64,000 nt of DNA from Candidatus Contubernalis alkalaceticus (GCF_022558445.1 NZ_CP054699.1:3054001-3118000); one strand, 5' to 3'. Shown: positions 18,134-26,698, counted from the stretch's first letter. The notes: generated by a model from the sequence alone, not told the origin. Translations and numbers: made by a program.

Positions 18134-18772
18134 TTACTCCCCATAAAGGTTATTTTTTAAAATATACTGCTCCACTCCAGAGGTAGTGAGATATTTAATA
18201 GTCTTCCCCTGCTTGACCCTCTCCCGTATTTCCGTAGAGGATATAGCCAGTCCAGGAATGGTCAAAATCATTATCCGGGATAAAAGCTCAGAATGCTCTG
18301 AATCAAAAATTTTTTTAAGACGGGTAAGTGAATAACCGGGACGGGTTACGGCGATAAATTCACACATTTTCAAAAGATCCTCATAACCCTTCCAGGTTGT
18401 TAAATCCAAAATAGCATCAGCCCCGGTGATAAAAAACAGTCTACAGTCTTCACCAAAAATATTTTTAATTTTACTAACGGTATCCAACGTATAGTTAACG
18501 TGATATGGGGCAGAATCCAGTTCAATCCTGGAGACAGAAAAATAACGGTTAGTGATGGTGGCAATTACCGTCATCATGTAGCGATGTTCCCAGTGGCTCA
18601 GGCATTCTTCCTCTTTATGAGGAGGGTTTCCTGAGGGAACAAATATTACCCTTTCCAGGTAGTATTGTTCCCGGGCTTCTTCCGCTGCCAGCAGATGTCC
18701 TAAATGAATAGGATCAAAAGTTCCTCCCATAATCCCAATATTTCCGTTCCTCTGTTCTTTCTCCCTTTTCAA
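18134..18772 (-). CDS. nadD: Nicotinate-nucleotide adenylyltransferase
   Basis: Joins nicotinate mononucleotide and ATP to deamido-NAD in NAD synthesis. The 212-residue product has the nucleotidyltransferase motifs GGTFDPIHLGHL (residues about 16-27) and the C-terminal ISSTEIRER. It starts at TTG with GAGGTGAT upstream, inside the end of obg, which implies coupling to that gene. Confidence 0.96.
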   Translation of the reverse strand: MKREKEQRNGNIGIMGGTFDPIHLGHLLAAEEAREQYYLERVIFVPSGNPPHKEEECLSHWEHRYMMTVIATITNRYFSVSRIELDSAPYHVNYTLDTVSKIKNIFGEDCRLFFITGADAILDLTTWKGYEDLLKMCEFIAVTRPGYSLTRLKKIFDSEHSELLSRIMILTIPGLAISSTEIRERVKQGKTIKYLTTSGVEQYILKNNLYGE

Positions 18773-18783
18773 AAATAATCACC

Positions 18784-20085
18784 TCAAAACCCTTCCTCCG
18801 TAAAGTTAAACTCCATGGGGCCGATTCTAACCAGATCCCCCTCTTTAATACCCTCTTTTTTTAACCGCTCCTCCAGACCTATTTTGCTAAAAATATACTG
18901 GAGCCTCTCCACGCCTTCTTCGTAATTAAAGTCTGTCATATGAACCAACTTTTCTATTCTTTCTCCCTTAACCCGGTACGCCTCCCCATCAAAAATGACG
19001 GACAGCTCCTCTGGTTCATCCCGGCGTCTGTATATTTTTCTTTCTTTATCCTGCAGCTTTTCCTCAGAAACTGTTTCCCTCTCTTCCTTCTCCAGTCGAT
19101 CCAATTCATCCGCCAGGAAAAAAAGAAGTTCCTGAATTCCCTCTCCGGTTACTGCAGATACAGCAAAAAAACGAAGGCCCTGAGGAAGGTTTTTCCTGAT
19201 TTTTTCAATATTTTCCTGACCCTGAGGCAGGTCAATTTTATTAGCCACCACTACTTGGGGTTTTTCACTGAGTTTCTCACTGTACAGCCTCAATTCCCTC
19301 TGCAGAGCATTAAAATCCTCCAGGGGTTCCCGATTCTCTGTTCCCGCTGTATCCAATATAAAGAGCAAAAGACGTGTTCTTTCCACATGTCGTAGAAACT
19401 TCAACCCCAGTCCCGTTCCCTGGTGAGCCCCCTCTATTATTCCCGGGATATCTGCCACCACAAAATTTCTTCCCGAAGAAATATGGACCTCTCCCAGGTT
19501 AGGAGTAAGAGTAGTAAAGGGATAAGAGGCGATTTTTGGTTTAGCAGCAGAGATCCTGGATAGGAAAGTAGATTTCCCGGCATTAGGAAAACCCACCAGG
19601 CCCACATCAGCCAAAAGTTTCAACTCTAAAATAATAGTCAATTCTTCTCCGGGCTCACCTTTTTCGGCAAATTTCGGGGCTTTGCGGGTGGCGTTTGCAA
19701 AGCGGGTATTTCCCCGGCCTCCCCGGCCTCCCCGGGCGATTACTGCCCTCTGTCCCGGTTCAATTAAGTCGGCAATTAACTCACTGGTTTCATCCCGATA
19801 GACCATAGTTCCCGGGGGGACTTTTACCACCAGGTCTGGAGAATTTTTGCCGTGTCTTTTTTTCCCCTGTCCGTGCTGACCCCGGGATCCCTTAATATGC
19901 TGTTGATACTTAAAATCCAGCAGGGTCCTGAGTCCTGAATCCACTTCAAAAATCACACTGCCTCCGCTTCCCCCATCTCCCCCATCGGGTCCACCGTAAG
20001 GCATATATTTTTGCCGGAGAAAAGATGCTGCACCGCTTCCTCCATCTCCCCCTTTGACATACACTTTAGTTCTATCAATAAACAT
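18784..20085 (-). CDS. obg: GTPase Obg
   Basis: Ribosome-associated GTPase needed for 50S assembly and stress and sporulation signalling. The 433-residue product has the glycine-rich Obg fold (KGGDGGSGAASF ... GGRGGRGN), a G domain with GFPNAGKST, DIPGIIEGA, NKIDLP and SAVTGEG, and a C-terminal OCT domain. The ATG at 20085 follows AAGGTGATT; an upstream in-frame GTG overlaps that site. It is followed by nadD and preceded by a spo0B-like gene, as in Bacillus. Confidence 0.97.
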   Translation of the reverse strand: MFIDRTKVYVKGGDGGSGAASFLRQKYMPYGGPDGGDGGSGGSVIFEVDSGLRTLLDFKYQQHIKGSRGQHGQGKKRHGKNSPDLVVKVPPGTMVYRDETSELIADLIEPGQRAVIARGGRGGRGNTRFANATRKAPKFAEKGEPGEELTIILELKLLADVGLVGFPNAGKSTFLSRISAAKPKIASYPFTTLTPNLGEVHISSGRNFVVADIPGIIEGAHQGTGLGLKFLRHVERTRLLLFILDTAGTENREPLEDFNALQRELRLYSEKLSEKPQVVVANKIDLPQGQENIEKIRKNLPQGLRFFAVSAVTGEGIQELLFFLADELDRLEKEERETVSEEKLQDKERKIYRRRDEPEELSVIFDGEAYRVKGERIEKLVHMTDFNYEEGVERLQYIFSKIGLEERLKKEGIKEGDLVRIGPMEFNFTEEGF

Positions 20086-20110
20086 AATAATCACCTTTTT
20101 TTCTGAAATA

Positions 20111-20237
20111 TTTATCGCTTTTTTTTAGGGTATAAGACCCCCACCTCTAAGCGTTAGCGTAGGTGGGGCTTAAAATCTTGTGGAGTAGAGTCTCCACCTG
20201 ATTCCCCGATTTTAAACCTTGCTGAAACGAGTTCACT
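20111..20237 (+). repeat. Three-hairpin dispersed element, copy 2
   Basis: A nearly complete copy: TTTATCGC plus T-run, AGGGTATAAG, the hairpin CCCCACCT...AGGTGGGG, GTGGAGTAGAGTCTCCAC, and the end block GCTGAAACGAGTTCACT. Its end overlaps the last codons of the spo0B-like gene on the minus strand. The element therefore lies between that gene and obg in what should be one transcript. Confidence 0.92.
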
Positions 20238-20985
20238 TCTGTTCCGAAAATAATAATTGCAGAGTTACTTCGTCTTCCTCAAAGGAAAGGTCAAAACTTC
20301 CGAACTGAGTAATCTTCTTCTTCAGTAGATCGGCCCGGGCAAAATCAAACTCTTCAGCATTCCCTGGGAAACTAAAATAAACTTTGACCCCCTCATGCAT
20401 ATCTGATATTATAAGCAGGCATTCTCCTTCTTCCTTTGGATGTTTTTCCACCAACCCGAAGATAATTTCAAACAACTGACGGCAAAACCTTCCGTCAGCT
20501 GTAATTTTACTGAGATCAGATTCAACTATAATCTTCAAATCAATATTTTTTGTTTCAAATTCCTGATATTGATTTACGAGAAAAAGAGCCAGTGATACAT
20601 CCCTTATACTCAATATTTTTCCCGTTTCATGAATTTTTTCCGTTATTTCTTTGATATATTCCATCTGACGGAAATATTTCTTCATCTGTACCAAAGTTAG
20701 AAGCATCTGTAAATCGTTTAAAAAATCATGGCGCCAAACTCTTAATATATTTCGACACTGCTTTAGGCCCTCCAGTTCTCTTATCTCCAATTCTTTTCGA
20801 TGCAGTCCGTTGAGCCTAAAAAACTGCAAAAAAATAAGCAGCAGGAAAATACTCTGAACTAAAACCACCTGCCCTACAGTAACAATGCCGGTAAAACCGA
20901 ATAATAATAAAACCATTAATCCCAATAATATCGTAATGATTAAGGTTATTTGATTGATTTTTATGTTTTTCGGGGTATTATCCAT
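20233..20985 (-). CDS. Spo0B-like membrane sensor kinase/phosphotransferase
   Basis: The product of about 250 residues has two membrane helices (residues about 12-55), a short coiled linker, and the Spo0B alpha-helical dimerisation motif WRHDFLNDLQMLLTLVQM with the candidate phospho-accepting His. A weak ATPase-like domain follows that lacks clear N and G boxes. Bacillus Spo0B is cytosolic and sits immediately before obg; the same location here supports a phosphorelay role in sporulation. The membrane anchor is different. The start is uncertain: tandem GTGGATAAT repeats precede ATG 20985, an in-frame GTG lies at 21003, and no good ribosome site is visible. The stop codon lies inside the repeat element. 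Confidence 0.75.
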   Translation of the reverse strand: MDNTPKNIKINQITLIITILLGLMVLLLFGFTGIVTVGQVVLVQSIFLLLIFLQFFRLNGLHRKELEIRELEGLKQCRNILRVWRHDFLNDLQMLLTLVQMKKYFRQMEYIKEITEKIHETGKILSIRDVSLALFLVNQYQEFETKNIDLKIIVESDLSKITADGRFCRQLFEIIFGLVEKHPKEEGECLLIISDMHEGVKVYFSFPGNAEEFDFARADLLKKKITQFGSFDLSFEEDEVTLQLLFSEQK

Positions 20986-21183
20986 ATTATCCACATTATC
21001 CACATTAATCTATATTATCTATATTTTTGCTATTGTTATAGTTATAGGGATTACATTCGTCATATCTCTTTATATTCCTCTATTTGACAAAGCCTTAAAA
21101 CGCTTAAAATTATAATCATGTATATAATTTTTTAGCATAGACAGGAGCCTTTCCAATTATGAAGTAATCGTAATTTCTGAGGT

Positions 21184-21210
21184 AAAAAAAAACCAGTACT
21201 TACGTACTGG
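21184..21210 (-). terminator. Terminator after rpmA
   Basis: On the minus strand CCAGTAC pairs with GTACTGG around GTAA and is followed by nine Ts. It ends the rplU-rpmA transcript. The gap from here to the spo0B-like gene shows nothing else I can name. Confidence 0.9.
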
Positions 21211-21217
21211 ATGATTA

Positions 21218-21490
21218 TTAACCAACTATGCCTGCTTCTGAAGGTACTATACTTACTTGTTTTTTAGACCTGCCCTTACGCTCAAAGGCTACCATTCCAT
21301 CTACCTTTGCGAACAGGGTGTCATCTTTACCCAAACCTACATTAAGACCTGGGTGAATGTGAGTCCCTCTCTGACGAACCAGAATGCTTCCGGCAGTAAC
21401 AGTTTGACCGTCTGCACGTTTTACACCCAATCTTTTTGCGTTGCTGTCCCGACCGTTTCTTGAACTACCTACACCTTTTTTGTGAGCCAT
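21218..21490 (-). CDS. rpmA: 50S ribosomal protein L27
   Basis: The 90-residue product begins [16 protein letters not shown]. The flexible N terminus reaches the peptidyl-transferase centre. The start at 21490 is fixed by GGAGGTGA just upstream. Unlike most Firmicutes L27 proteins, there is no cleavable N-terminal leader before the AHKKG sequence, and no prp protease gene lies between rplU and rpmA (gap 43 bases). Confidence 0.97.
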   Translation of the reverse strand: MAHKKGVGSSRNGRDSNAKRLGVKRADGQTVTAGSILVRQRGTHIHPGLNVGLGKDDTLFAKVDGMVAFERKGRSKKQVSIVPSEAGIVG

Positions 21491-21533
21491 ATCATTCACC
21501 TCCGATTTCTATTATTAGATAATTTAAATAAAT

Positions 21534-21845
21534 TTACGCTTCAATACGCTCAATCTTTACCTGAGTGTAAGGCTGACGATGACCGGTCTTTTTCCGGTAA
21601 TTCTTTTTGGCCTTATATTTAAAGACAATAATCTTTTTATCTTTATCCTGTCTTACAACCTTGGCGGTAGCAGCAGCTCCTTTTACCAGGGGTGTGCCTA
21701 CTTTTAAACCATCGCCGGAGTTCACTGCCAGTACTTTGTCAAAGGTGATTTCATCACCCACCTGGGCATCAATTTTTTCAATTTTAATAACCTGGCCTTC
21801 CTCTACCCTGTACTGCTTTCCACCGGTCTCAATAACTGCATACAT
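21534..21845 (-). CDS. rplU: 50S ribosomal protein L21
   Basis: Binds 23S rRNA in the large subunit. The product is 103 residues, beginning [14 protein letters not shown] as in the family. The ATG at 21845 follows GGAGGTAAAGGAG. The open frame extends 84 bases further upstream but that part is leader, not protein. It is the first gene of the rplU-rpmA transcript, with a consensus promoter at 21992-22020 and a leader of about 140 bases that may hold the autoregulatory L21 site; I could not verify its fold. Confidence 0.97.
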   Translation of the reverse strand: MYAVIETGGKQYRVEEGQVIKIEKIDAQVGDEITFDKVLAVNSGDGLKVGTPLVKGAAATAKVVRQDKDKKIIVFKYKAKKNYRKKTGHRQPYTQVKIERIEA

Positions 21846-21991
21846 CTCCTTTACCTCCTCAAAAAGTCTCGCTAAAAATAGGTACGGAGGGCTTTCCCTT
21901 CTGCCCTCTCGATTTAAAACCTTTTTCATGCGGTTTAAAACCGGTTTAAGGAAAGCCTCCTCTTCCAGGAGTCTTTCTAACCGGCTAAACT

Positions 21992-22020
21992 ATTTTAGCA
22001 TAGTATTTTTCCTTTGTCAA
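21992..22020 (-). promoter_or_regulatory. Consensus promoter of rplU-rpmA
   Basis: On the minus strand TTGACA (22015-22020) is separated by 17 bases from TAAAAT (21992-21997), an almost ideal sigma-A promoter. The -35 half lies inside the 111-bp direct repeat that flanks the insertion element, so an orphan TTGACA also exists at 24081-24086. Confidence 0.88.
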
Positions 22021-22110
22021 GGAATAAGAAACGCCCGTTAGTGGGCGTTTCTTTTAACTTTCTTTTTAACTTTGGTTTATCTCTTTCTTTAGGGTATAAG
22101 ACACCACCTC
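22000..22110. repeat. 111-bp direct repeat, left copy (insertion duplication)
   Basis: Identical to 24066-24176 except for two substitutions (T/A in the CTCTTTCTTT block, A/G in ATAAGACACC). The two copies abut the ends of the insertion sequence, so this is best read as a long target-site duplication. It contains the -35 region of the rplU promoter, the terminator hairpin and 35 bases of a dispersed three-hairpin element (22076-22110). Confidence 0.88.
22026..22055. terminator. Bidirectional terminator upstream of rplU
   Basis: AAGAAACGCCC pairs perfectly with GGGCGTTTCTT around GTTAGT, followed by TT on the plus strand. It insulates the rplU promoter. The same hairpin is duplicated at 24092-24121 as part of the direct repeat. 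Confidence 0.85.
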
Positions 22111-22205
22111 GGGTCTTTGACAGTTGAATAATGAACACATGTCTTAAAAGCCTTGAAAATAGGGCTTTTTTTATTGCAAATTTGTCAATTTTTCACCTAT
22201 TTCTA

Positions 22206-22234
22206 TTGAGTATTATTGAGTATTATGTTATAAT
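22206..22234 (+). promoter_or_regulatory. Transposase promoter
   Basis: TTGAGT (22206-22211) and TATAAT (22229-22234) are 17 bases apart, 22 bases before the transposase ATG. The -35 part lies in a short tandem repeat of TATTGAG. Confidence 0.65.
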
Positions 22235-22255
22235 ATAAGGGATTGGGGGGTTAAT

Positions 22256-23968
22256 ATGAGATTGTCTATTTCGAAATCAAAAAATTCCACATCTCTTTAC
22301 GTAATTAAATCAACTTATGAGAATGGTGTACATTCATCAAAGATTGTTGAAAAACTTGGAACAGTTAATGATTTGAGTAAAAAGTTAAACGGCCAGGATC
22401 CCATTGAATGGGCAAAGAAATACATAGCAGAGCTGAATCAAAAAGAGAAGGAAGAAAAGCTTGATGTGTTGGTAAAGTACTCACCTTCCAAGGTCATTAC
22501 GAAAGATGAACAGCGCTCTTTTAACGGTGGTTATCTTTTTCTTCAACAAATATACTATCAACTTGGCCTTCACAAAATATGTAAAGAAATGTTAGGAAAA
22601 TACAAGGTTACATATGACCTAAACTCCATACTCTCCAGATTGATTTACGGAAGAATAATCTTCCCTTCATCTAAGCTCGCCACTTACCAACTTTCCTCAA
22701 GATTTATAGAACAACCTAACTTTGAACTTCAACATATATACAGAGCTCTTGAAGTTATTGCTAAGGAAACGGATTTTTTACAATCATCCTTGTACAACAA
22801 CAGTTTAAAAGTTTCTAAGAGAAATACTGGTGTACTTTATTATGATTGCACCAATTATTTTTTTGAAATTGAACAGGCAGATGGCGATAAGCAATACGGT
22901 CCATCAAAAGAGCATAGACCAAACCCAATCATTCAAATGGGCCTATTTATGGATGGAGACGGTATCCCTCTTGCATTTAGCATCAACAAAGGAAATACAA
23001 ATGAACAATTAACACTAAAACCCTTAGAAAAGAAAATTCTATCTGATTTTAATCTTTCTAAATTTATCGTATGTACCGATGCCGGTCTAGCGTCCAAAAA
23101 TAACAGAAAATTTAACGACAGGGAAGAACGAGCATTTATTACAACTCAATCAATTAAGAAATTAAAAGCACATCTAAAAAAATGGGCACTTGATCCAAAC
23201 GAATGGCACCTCTCTAACGATGTAAAAACCTATGACATCTCTAAACTAGATGATGAGAAAGCTAAAAATAAAATGTTTTACAAAGAACGTTGGATTAAAG
23301 AAAATGACCTTGAACAAAAAATCATTGTGACGTACTCTATCAAGTATAGAGATTATCAAAGAAAAATCCGTAATTCACAGATAGAACGTGCACAAAAAAC
23401 AATAGATTCAAATCCTACAAAAATAAAAAAATGTAATCAGAATGATTGCAGAAGATTTATTAAAAAAACTAATTTTACTCCTGATGGAGAAATTGCTGAA
23501 AAAGAAATATACAGTATTGATACAGAGGTTATCGCTAAAGAAGAAGCCTTTGATGGGTTTTATGCTGTATGTACAAACCTTGAGGATGATGCTTCTGAAA
23601 TAATTAAAGTAAACAATAGACGATGGGAGATTGAAGAATGTTTTAGAATTATGAAAAGTGAATTTAAAGCCAGACCTGTTTATTTAAGCCGTGATGACAG
23701 AATAGAAGCACATTTTACAACTTGCTTTATATCCTTAATTATTTACAGATTATTGGAAAAAAAGCTTGGTGAGAAATATACCTGCAGTGAAATAATTAGA
23801 GGATTAAAGGATATGAACTTTCATGAAATAAAGGGGGAGGGTTACACTCCAACATATACGAGAACTGACTTTACTGATGATTTACATGAGGCATTTGATT
23901 TCCGTACAGACTACCAGATTATAAAAACAAAACAAATGAAAAAAATTTTTAAAGCGACAAAAAAATAA
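22256..23968 (+). CDS. IS1634-family DDE transposase
   Basis: Catalyses cut-and-paste movement of the element. The 570-residue product has the IS4-superfamily catalytic triad: D197 in YYDCTNYFFE, D275 in VCTDAGLAS and E460 in RRWEIEECFRIMK, the latter fitting the R-x3-E-x6-K signature (R456, E460, K467). The frame is intact with no stops, so it may be active. Codon use is more AT-rich and the gene is Lys-rich compared with the neighbouring ribosomal genes, consistent with transfer. The ATG follows GGGGGG. Confidence 0.95.
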   Translation: MRLSISKSKNSTSLYVIKSTYENGVHSSKIVEKLGTVNDLSKKLNGQDPIEWAKKYIAELNQKEKEEKLDVLVKYSPSKVITKDEQRSFNGGYLFLQQIYYQLGLHKICKEMLGKYKVTYDLNSILSRLIYGRIIFPSSKLATYQLSSRFIEQPNFELQHIYRALEVIAKETDFLQSSLYNNSLKVSKRNTGVLYYDCTNYFFEIEQADGDKQYGPSKEHRPNPIIQMGLFMDGDGIPLAFSINKGNTNEQLTLKPLEKKILSDFNLSKFIVCTDAGLASKNNRKFNDREERAFITTQSIKKLKAHLKKWALDPNEWHLSNDVKTYDISKLDDEKAKNKMFYKERWIKENDLEQKIIVTYSIKYRDYQRKIRNSQIERAQKTIDSNPTKIKKCNQNDCRRFIKKTNFTPDGEIAEKEIYSIDTEVIAKEEAFDGFYAVCTNLEDDASEIIKVNNRRWEIEECFRIMKSEFKARPVYLSRDDRIEAHFTTCFISLIIYRLLEKKLGEKYTCSEIIRGLKDMNFHEIKGEGYTPTYTRTDFTDDLHEAFDFRTDYQIIKTKQMKKIFKATKK

Positions 23969-23995
23969 AAACATTACTCACTTTTTTGAATACAA

Positions 23996-24040
23996 AAAAA
24001 GCTTGATAATCCTTGTAAATCAGGGATCATCAAGCTTTTT
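23996..24040 (+). terminator. Terminator of the transposase gene
   Basis: AAAAAGCTTGAT pairs with ATCAAGCTTTTT, with an inner imperfect ATCCTTG/CAGGGAT pairing, followed by T. It lies just inside the right end of the insertion sequence. Confidence 0.8.
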
Positions 24041-24065
24041 GCTTGTAACAACTGTCAAAGACGAG

Positions 24066-24176
24066 ATAGTATTTTTCCTTTGTCAAGGAATAAGAAACGC
24101 CCGTTAGTGGGCGTTTCTTTTAACTTTCTTTTTAACTTTGGTTTATCTCTTACTTTAGGGTATAAGGCACCACCTC
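24066..24176. repeat. 111-bp direct repeat, right copy
   Basis: Second copy of the insertion duplication, including an orphan -35 TTGACA (24081-24086) and the terminator hairpin at 24092-24121. The sequence runs on into the remainder of the dispersed element, showing where the element was split. Confidence 0.88.
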
Positions 24177-24264
24177 TAAGCGTTAGCGTAGGGGGGCTTT
24201 TTTATCAACTGGAGTAGTGTCTCCAACTGATCCCGATGTTTCAGCTTACTGAGACCAGTTCACT
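24142..24264 (+). repeat. Three-hairpin dispersed element, copy 3 (IS target)
   Basis: Complete copy reconstituted on the right of the insertion: TTTATCTCTT, AGGGTATAAGG, CCACCTCTAAGCGTTAGCG, the hairpin ACTGGAGTAGTGTCTCCAACTGA, and the end block ACCAGTTCACT. The first 35 bases also remain on the left of the insertion at 22076-22110. It ends 63 bases before the rplL stop, exactly where rpoB would be expected. Confidence 0.9.
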
Positions 24265-24326
24265 CACTTAGTCAACCACCAGTACAAACAACCAAAATGG
24301 CGGCTCATACTATTTTTTTAAGAGTC

Positions 24327-24698
24327 CTACTTAATTTCTACACTGCCGCCGGCTTCTTCAAGTTTAGCCTTAAGCTGCTCAGCTTCTTCTTTACCAACTT
24401 TTTCCTTCACAGGTTTGGGGGCTTCATCCACCAGAGCCTTAGCTTCCTTTAAACCCAGTGCAGTAATTTCCCGAACCACTTTAATCACTTGAATTTTCTT
24501 TTCTCCGGGACCGGTGAGAATTACATCAAACTCCGTCTGTTCCTCTGCTGCTTCTGCTACCGCTGCAGGGGCTGCAGCCGCCGCTGCGGGAGCTGCTGCG
24601 GACACGCCAAATTCCTCTTCAAAAGTCTTCACCAATTCCGATAACTCTAATACGGTCATTCCTTTAATAATTTCCATTACTTCTGCTATTTTAGACAT
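24327..24698 (-). CDS. rplL: 50S ribosomal protein L7/L12
   Basis: Forms the ribosomal stalk that recruits translation factors. In the 123-residue product, residues about 1-35 dimerise, an Ala-rich hinge spans about 34-52 and the C-terminal domain is [22 protein letters not shown] onward. It follows rplJ by about 100 bases. In almost all bacteria rpoB comes next; here the next sequence is a dispersed repeat, an insertion sequence and then rplU. No clear terminator was found after the stop. Confidence 0.97.
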   Translation of the reverse strand: MSKIAEVMEIIKGMTVLELSELVKTFEEEFGVSAAAPAAAAAAPAAVAEAAEEQTEFDVILTGPGEKKIQVIKVVREITALGLKEAKALVDEAPKPVKEKVGKEEAEQLKAKLEEAGGSVEIK

Positions 24699-24797
24699 TT
24701 TTTAACCTCCTGATATGTTTTAAATTTTTCAGGATGAATTATTATTCTTCAACCTGTTTAAAATGATAATCTTAAAAAAATCTTTTCAGCTCTAACC

Positions 24798-25325
24798 TTA
24801 AGCCTCCTGCTCTTTCTGTTCACTAATAGCCTTAAGGGCATAAACGGTTTTAAGCAGTAAACCCTGCATGGCATATGCTATACCATAAACCGGAGCCTGC
24901 ATACCACCCACTACCATGCCCAGCAGCACTTCCCTGGAGGGAAGGTCCGCCAGCGCCTTAATTTGTAATATGTCAATGATTTTTCCATCCAGCAGCCCAC
25001 CTTTAATTCCCAGCTTGTCATTCTCTTTGGCAAAAACTGATAAAATCTTAGCAGGAGCTACCGGATCCTCTTGACTATAAGCAATGGCCGTAGGACCCTG
25101 CAAAAATTCACTTAAATCCTCATATCCAGCTTCCTTGGCTGCAATCCGGGTAAGTGTGTTTTTTACTACAGAATACTCAATCCCCTCCTGGCTCAACTTG
25201 TTCCGTAAATCATTTATCTGAGAAACATTCAGGCCCCGGTAGTCGGTTAAAATAACCGCTTGGGATTGGGCGATCTTGTTTTTAATCTCTTCTACTACCT
25301 TTTTCTTCTTTTCCTGGACAACCAT
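24798..25325 (-). CDS. rplJ: 50S ribosomal protein L10
   Basis: Stalk base protein that holds the L7/L12 dimers. The 175-residue product begins MVVQEKKKKVVEEIKNK and ends in the helix that binds L12 (GLLLKTVYALKAISEQ). The ATG at 25325 lies 7 nt after GGAGGT; an upstream in-frame GTG overlaps that site. It is preceded by the L10 leader RNA. Confidence 0.97.
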   Translation of the reverse strand: MVVQEKKKKVVEEIKNKIAQSQAVILTDYRGLNVSQINDLRNKLSQEGIEYSVVKNTLTRIAAKEAGYEDLSEFLQGPTAIAYSQEDPVAPAKILSVFAKENDKLGIKGGLLDGKIIDILQIKALADLPSREVLLGMVVGGMQAPVYGIAYAMQGLLLKTVYALKAISEQKEQEA

Positions 25326-25344
25326 TTGTTTCACCTCCTCCAGG

Positions 25345-25495
25345 TCAAAAATAATAAAACCCCCGCAGACATACGGAGGTACAAATTTCTAATAAGAAAT
25401 TTACCGACCTCGGCAGGATTGGATTAAGCCCGATAGGACACCTGCTGTCTACAGCCTAAATCAAAAATGAAATTAAATATATTCAAATGTCTGCG
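25345..25495 (-). ncRNA. Ribosomal protein L10 leader
   Basis: The minus strand between rplA and rplJ carries the Firmicutes L10 leader: GTAGACAGCAGGTGTCC, then CGGGCTTAAT and CCTGCCGAGGT, and an end hairpin in which GCAGACAT pairs with ATGTCTGC near CGGGGGTTTT. L10-L12 complex binds this structure and represses rplJ-rplL. Recognition is from the conserved primary sequence. Confidence 0.9.
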
Positions 25496-25499
25496 AATC

Positions 25500-26210
25500 C
25501 TACCTTACTTTCCCCAACAGGGCTGCCTTTTGAGGGCTCACCTTAACCCCCGGCCCCATGGTGGAAGAAACAGTAATACCTTTTAGGTACTGTCCTTTGG
25601 CTCCAGAGGGTTTTACACGGATTAACGTATCAATCAATGTATAAAAGTTTTCCAAAAGCTTCTCCGTTTCAAAGGATGCTTTACCAATGGGAACATGAAT
25701 CAATCCTGCTTTTTCCGTGCGATATTCTACCTTACCTGCCTTAAAGTCGTTGACTGCTTTGCCAACATCAAAGGTAACGGTACCGGTCTTGGGATTGGGC
25801 ATCATACCCTTAGGCCCTAAAATCCTACCTAGTTTTCCCACCAAAGCCATGGTATCAGGCGTGGCAATAGCAATATCAAAACCCAACCAACCCTCTCCCT
25901 GAATTTTGGCTACCATATCCTCGGCACCCACAAAATCTGCTCCAGCCTCTTCAGCTTCCTTGATTTTATCTCCTTTGGCAAAAACCAAAACCTTTACTTC
26001 TTTACCTGTACCATTGGGAAGAACCACCGCACCTCTGACCTGCTGATCAGCATGCTTAGGGTTAACACCCAGCTTCACAGCAATCTCAACAGTCTCATCA
26101 AATTTAGCGGTAGCCAATTTTTTCACCATTTCCAGAGCTTCTTCTGGTTCATATTGCATATCTCTGTCCACCATCTTTTTGGCTTCCAGGTATCTTTTGT
26201 TTGATGCCAT
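25500..26210 (-). CDS. rplA: 50S ribosomal protein L1
   Basis: Forms the L1 stalk that guides E-site tRNA release. It is 236 residues, of full family length, with the hallmark [18 protein letters not shown] and a C-terminal [14 protein letters not shown] lies 9 nt before the ATG. Second gene of the rplK-rplA pair. Confidence 0.98.
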   Translation of the reverse strand: MASNKRYLEAKKMVDRDMQYEPEEALEMVKKLATAKFDETVEIAVKLGVNPKHADQQVRGAVVLPNGTGKEVKVLVFAKGDKIKEAEEAGADFVGAEDMVAKIQGEGWLGFDIAIATPDTMALVGKLGRILGPKGMMPNPKTGTVTFDVGKAVNDFKAGKVEYRTEKAGLIHVPIGKASFETEKLLENFYTLIDTLIRVKPSGAKGQYLKGITVSSTMGPGVKVSPQKAALLGKVR

Positions 26211-26272
26211 TTTAAAAAACCTCCCTGTGGTACCAGCGAGCCATTGGCTCTCCCACTTATTAATTATTATTT

Positions 26273-26698
26273 TTACTTTTCAACGATGATTCCCATACTC
26301 CTGGCAGTACCTTCGATAATTTTCATAGCAGCTTCGATATCGTTGGCGTTTAAATCCACCATCTTAGTCTCCGCAATCTCCTTAATAGCAGAGCGGGGAA
26401 GGGTAGCTACCTTTACCTTGTTGGGTTCACCAGAAGCCTTTTCCAGTCCGGCTGCTTTTTTCAATAGAACGGCTGCCGGAGGAGTTTTAGTGATAAATGT
26501 AAAGGAACGATCCTCAAAAACAGAGATTTCCACCGGTATAATCAAGCCTACCTGGGCTGAGGTCCTCTCGTTAAATTCCTTACAAAATGCCATGATATTC
26601 ACCCCATGCTGTCCCAATGCAGGGCCTACAGGAGGAGCCGGAGTTGCTTTACCGGCGGGAATTTGTAGTTTAATTAATCCAATAATCTTTCTGGCCAT
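26273..26698 (-). CDS. rplK: 50S ribosomal protein L11
   Basis: Binds the GTPase-associated centre of 23S rRNA and is needed for RelA sensing. The 141-residue product begins [18 protein letters not shown] with the Pro-rich [13 protein letters not shown] loop. Start 26698 matches the family; an ATG 12 bases earlier lies 3 nt after AAGGAGG and cannot be excluded. Confidence 0.97.
   Translation of the reverse strand: MARKIIGLIKLQIPAGKATPAPPVGPALGQHGVNIMAFCKEFNERTSAQVGLIIPVEISVFEDRSFTFITKTPPAAVLLKKAAGLEKASGEPNKVKVATLPRSAIKEIAETKMVDLNANDIEAAMKIIEGTARSMGIIVEK

Larger units (their letters stand above)
22111..24065 (+). mobile_element. IS1634-type insertion sequence
   Basis: About 1955 bp bounded by a 14-bp perfect terminal inverted repeat (GTCTTTGACAGTTG at 22113-22126 and its complement at 24049-24062). 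It holds one intact transposase. A hairpin AAAAGCC...GGGCTTTT near 22146-22172 inside the left end may block read-through from outside. It inserted into a three-hairpin repeat element and is flanked by 111-bp direct repeats; long, variable duplications are known for the founder element IS1634. Confidence 0.88.

Noticed and set aside
20980-21010. Tandem GTGGATAAT as a functional repeat or operator
   Set aside because: Only about three imperfect 9-bp units, overlapping the start of the spo0B-like frame; best seen as local slippage.
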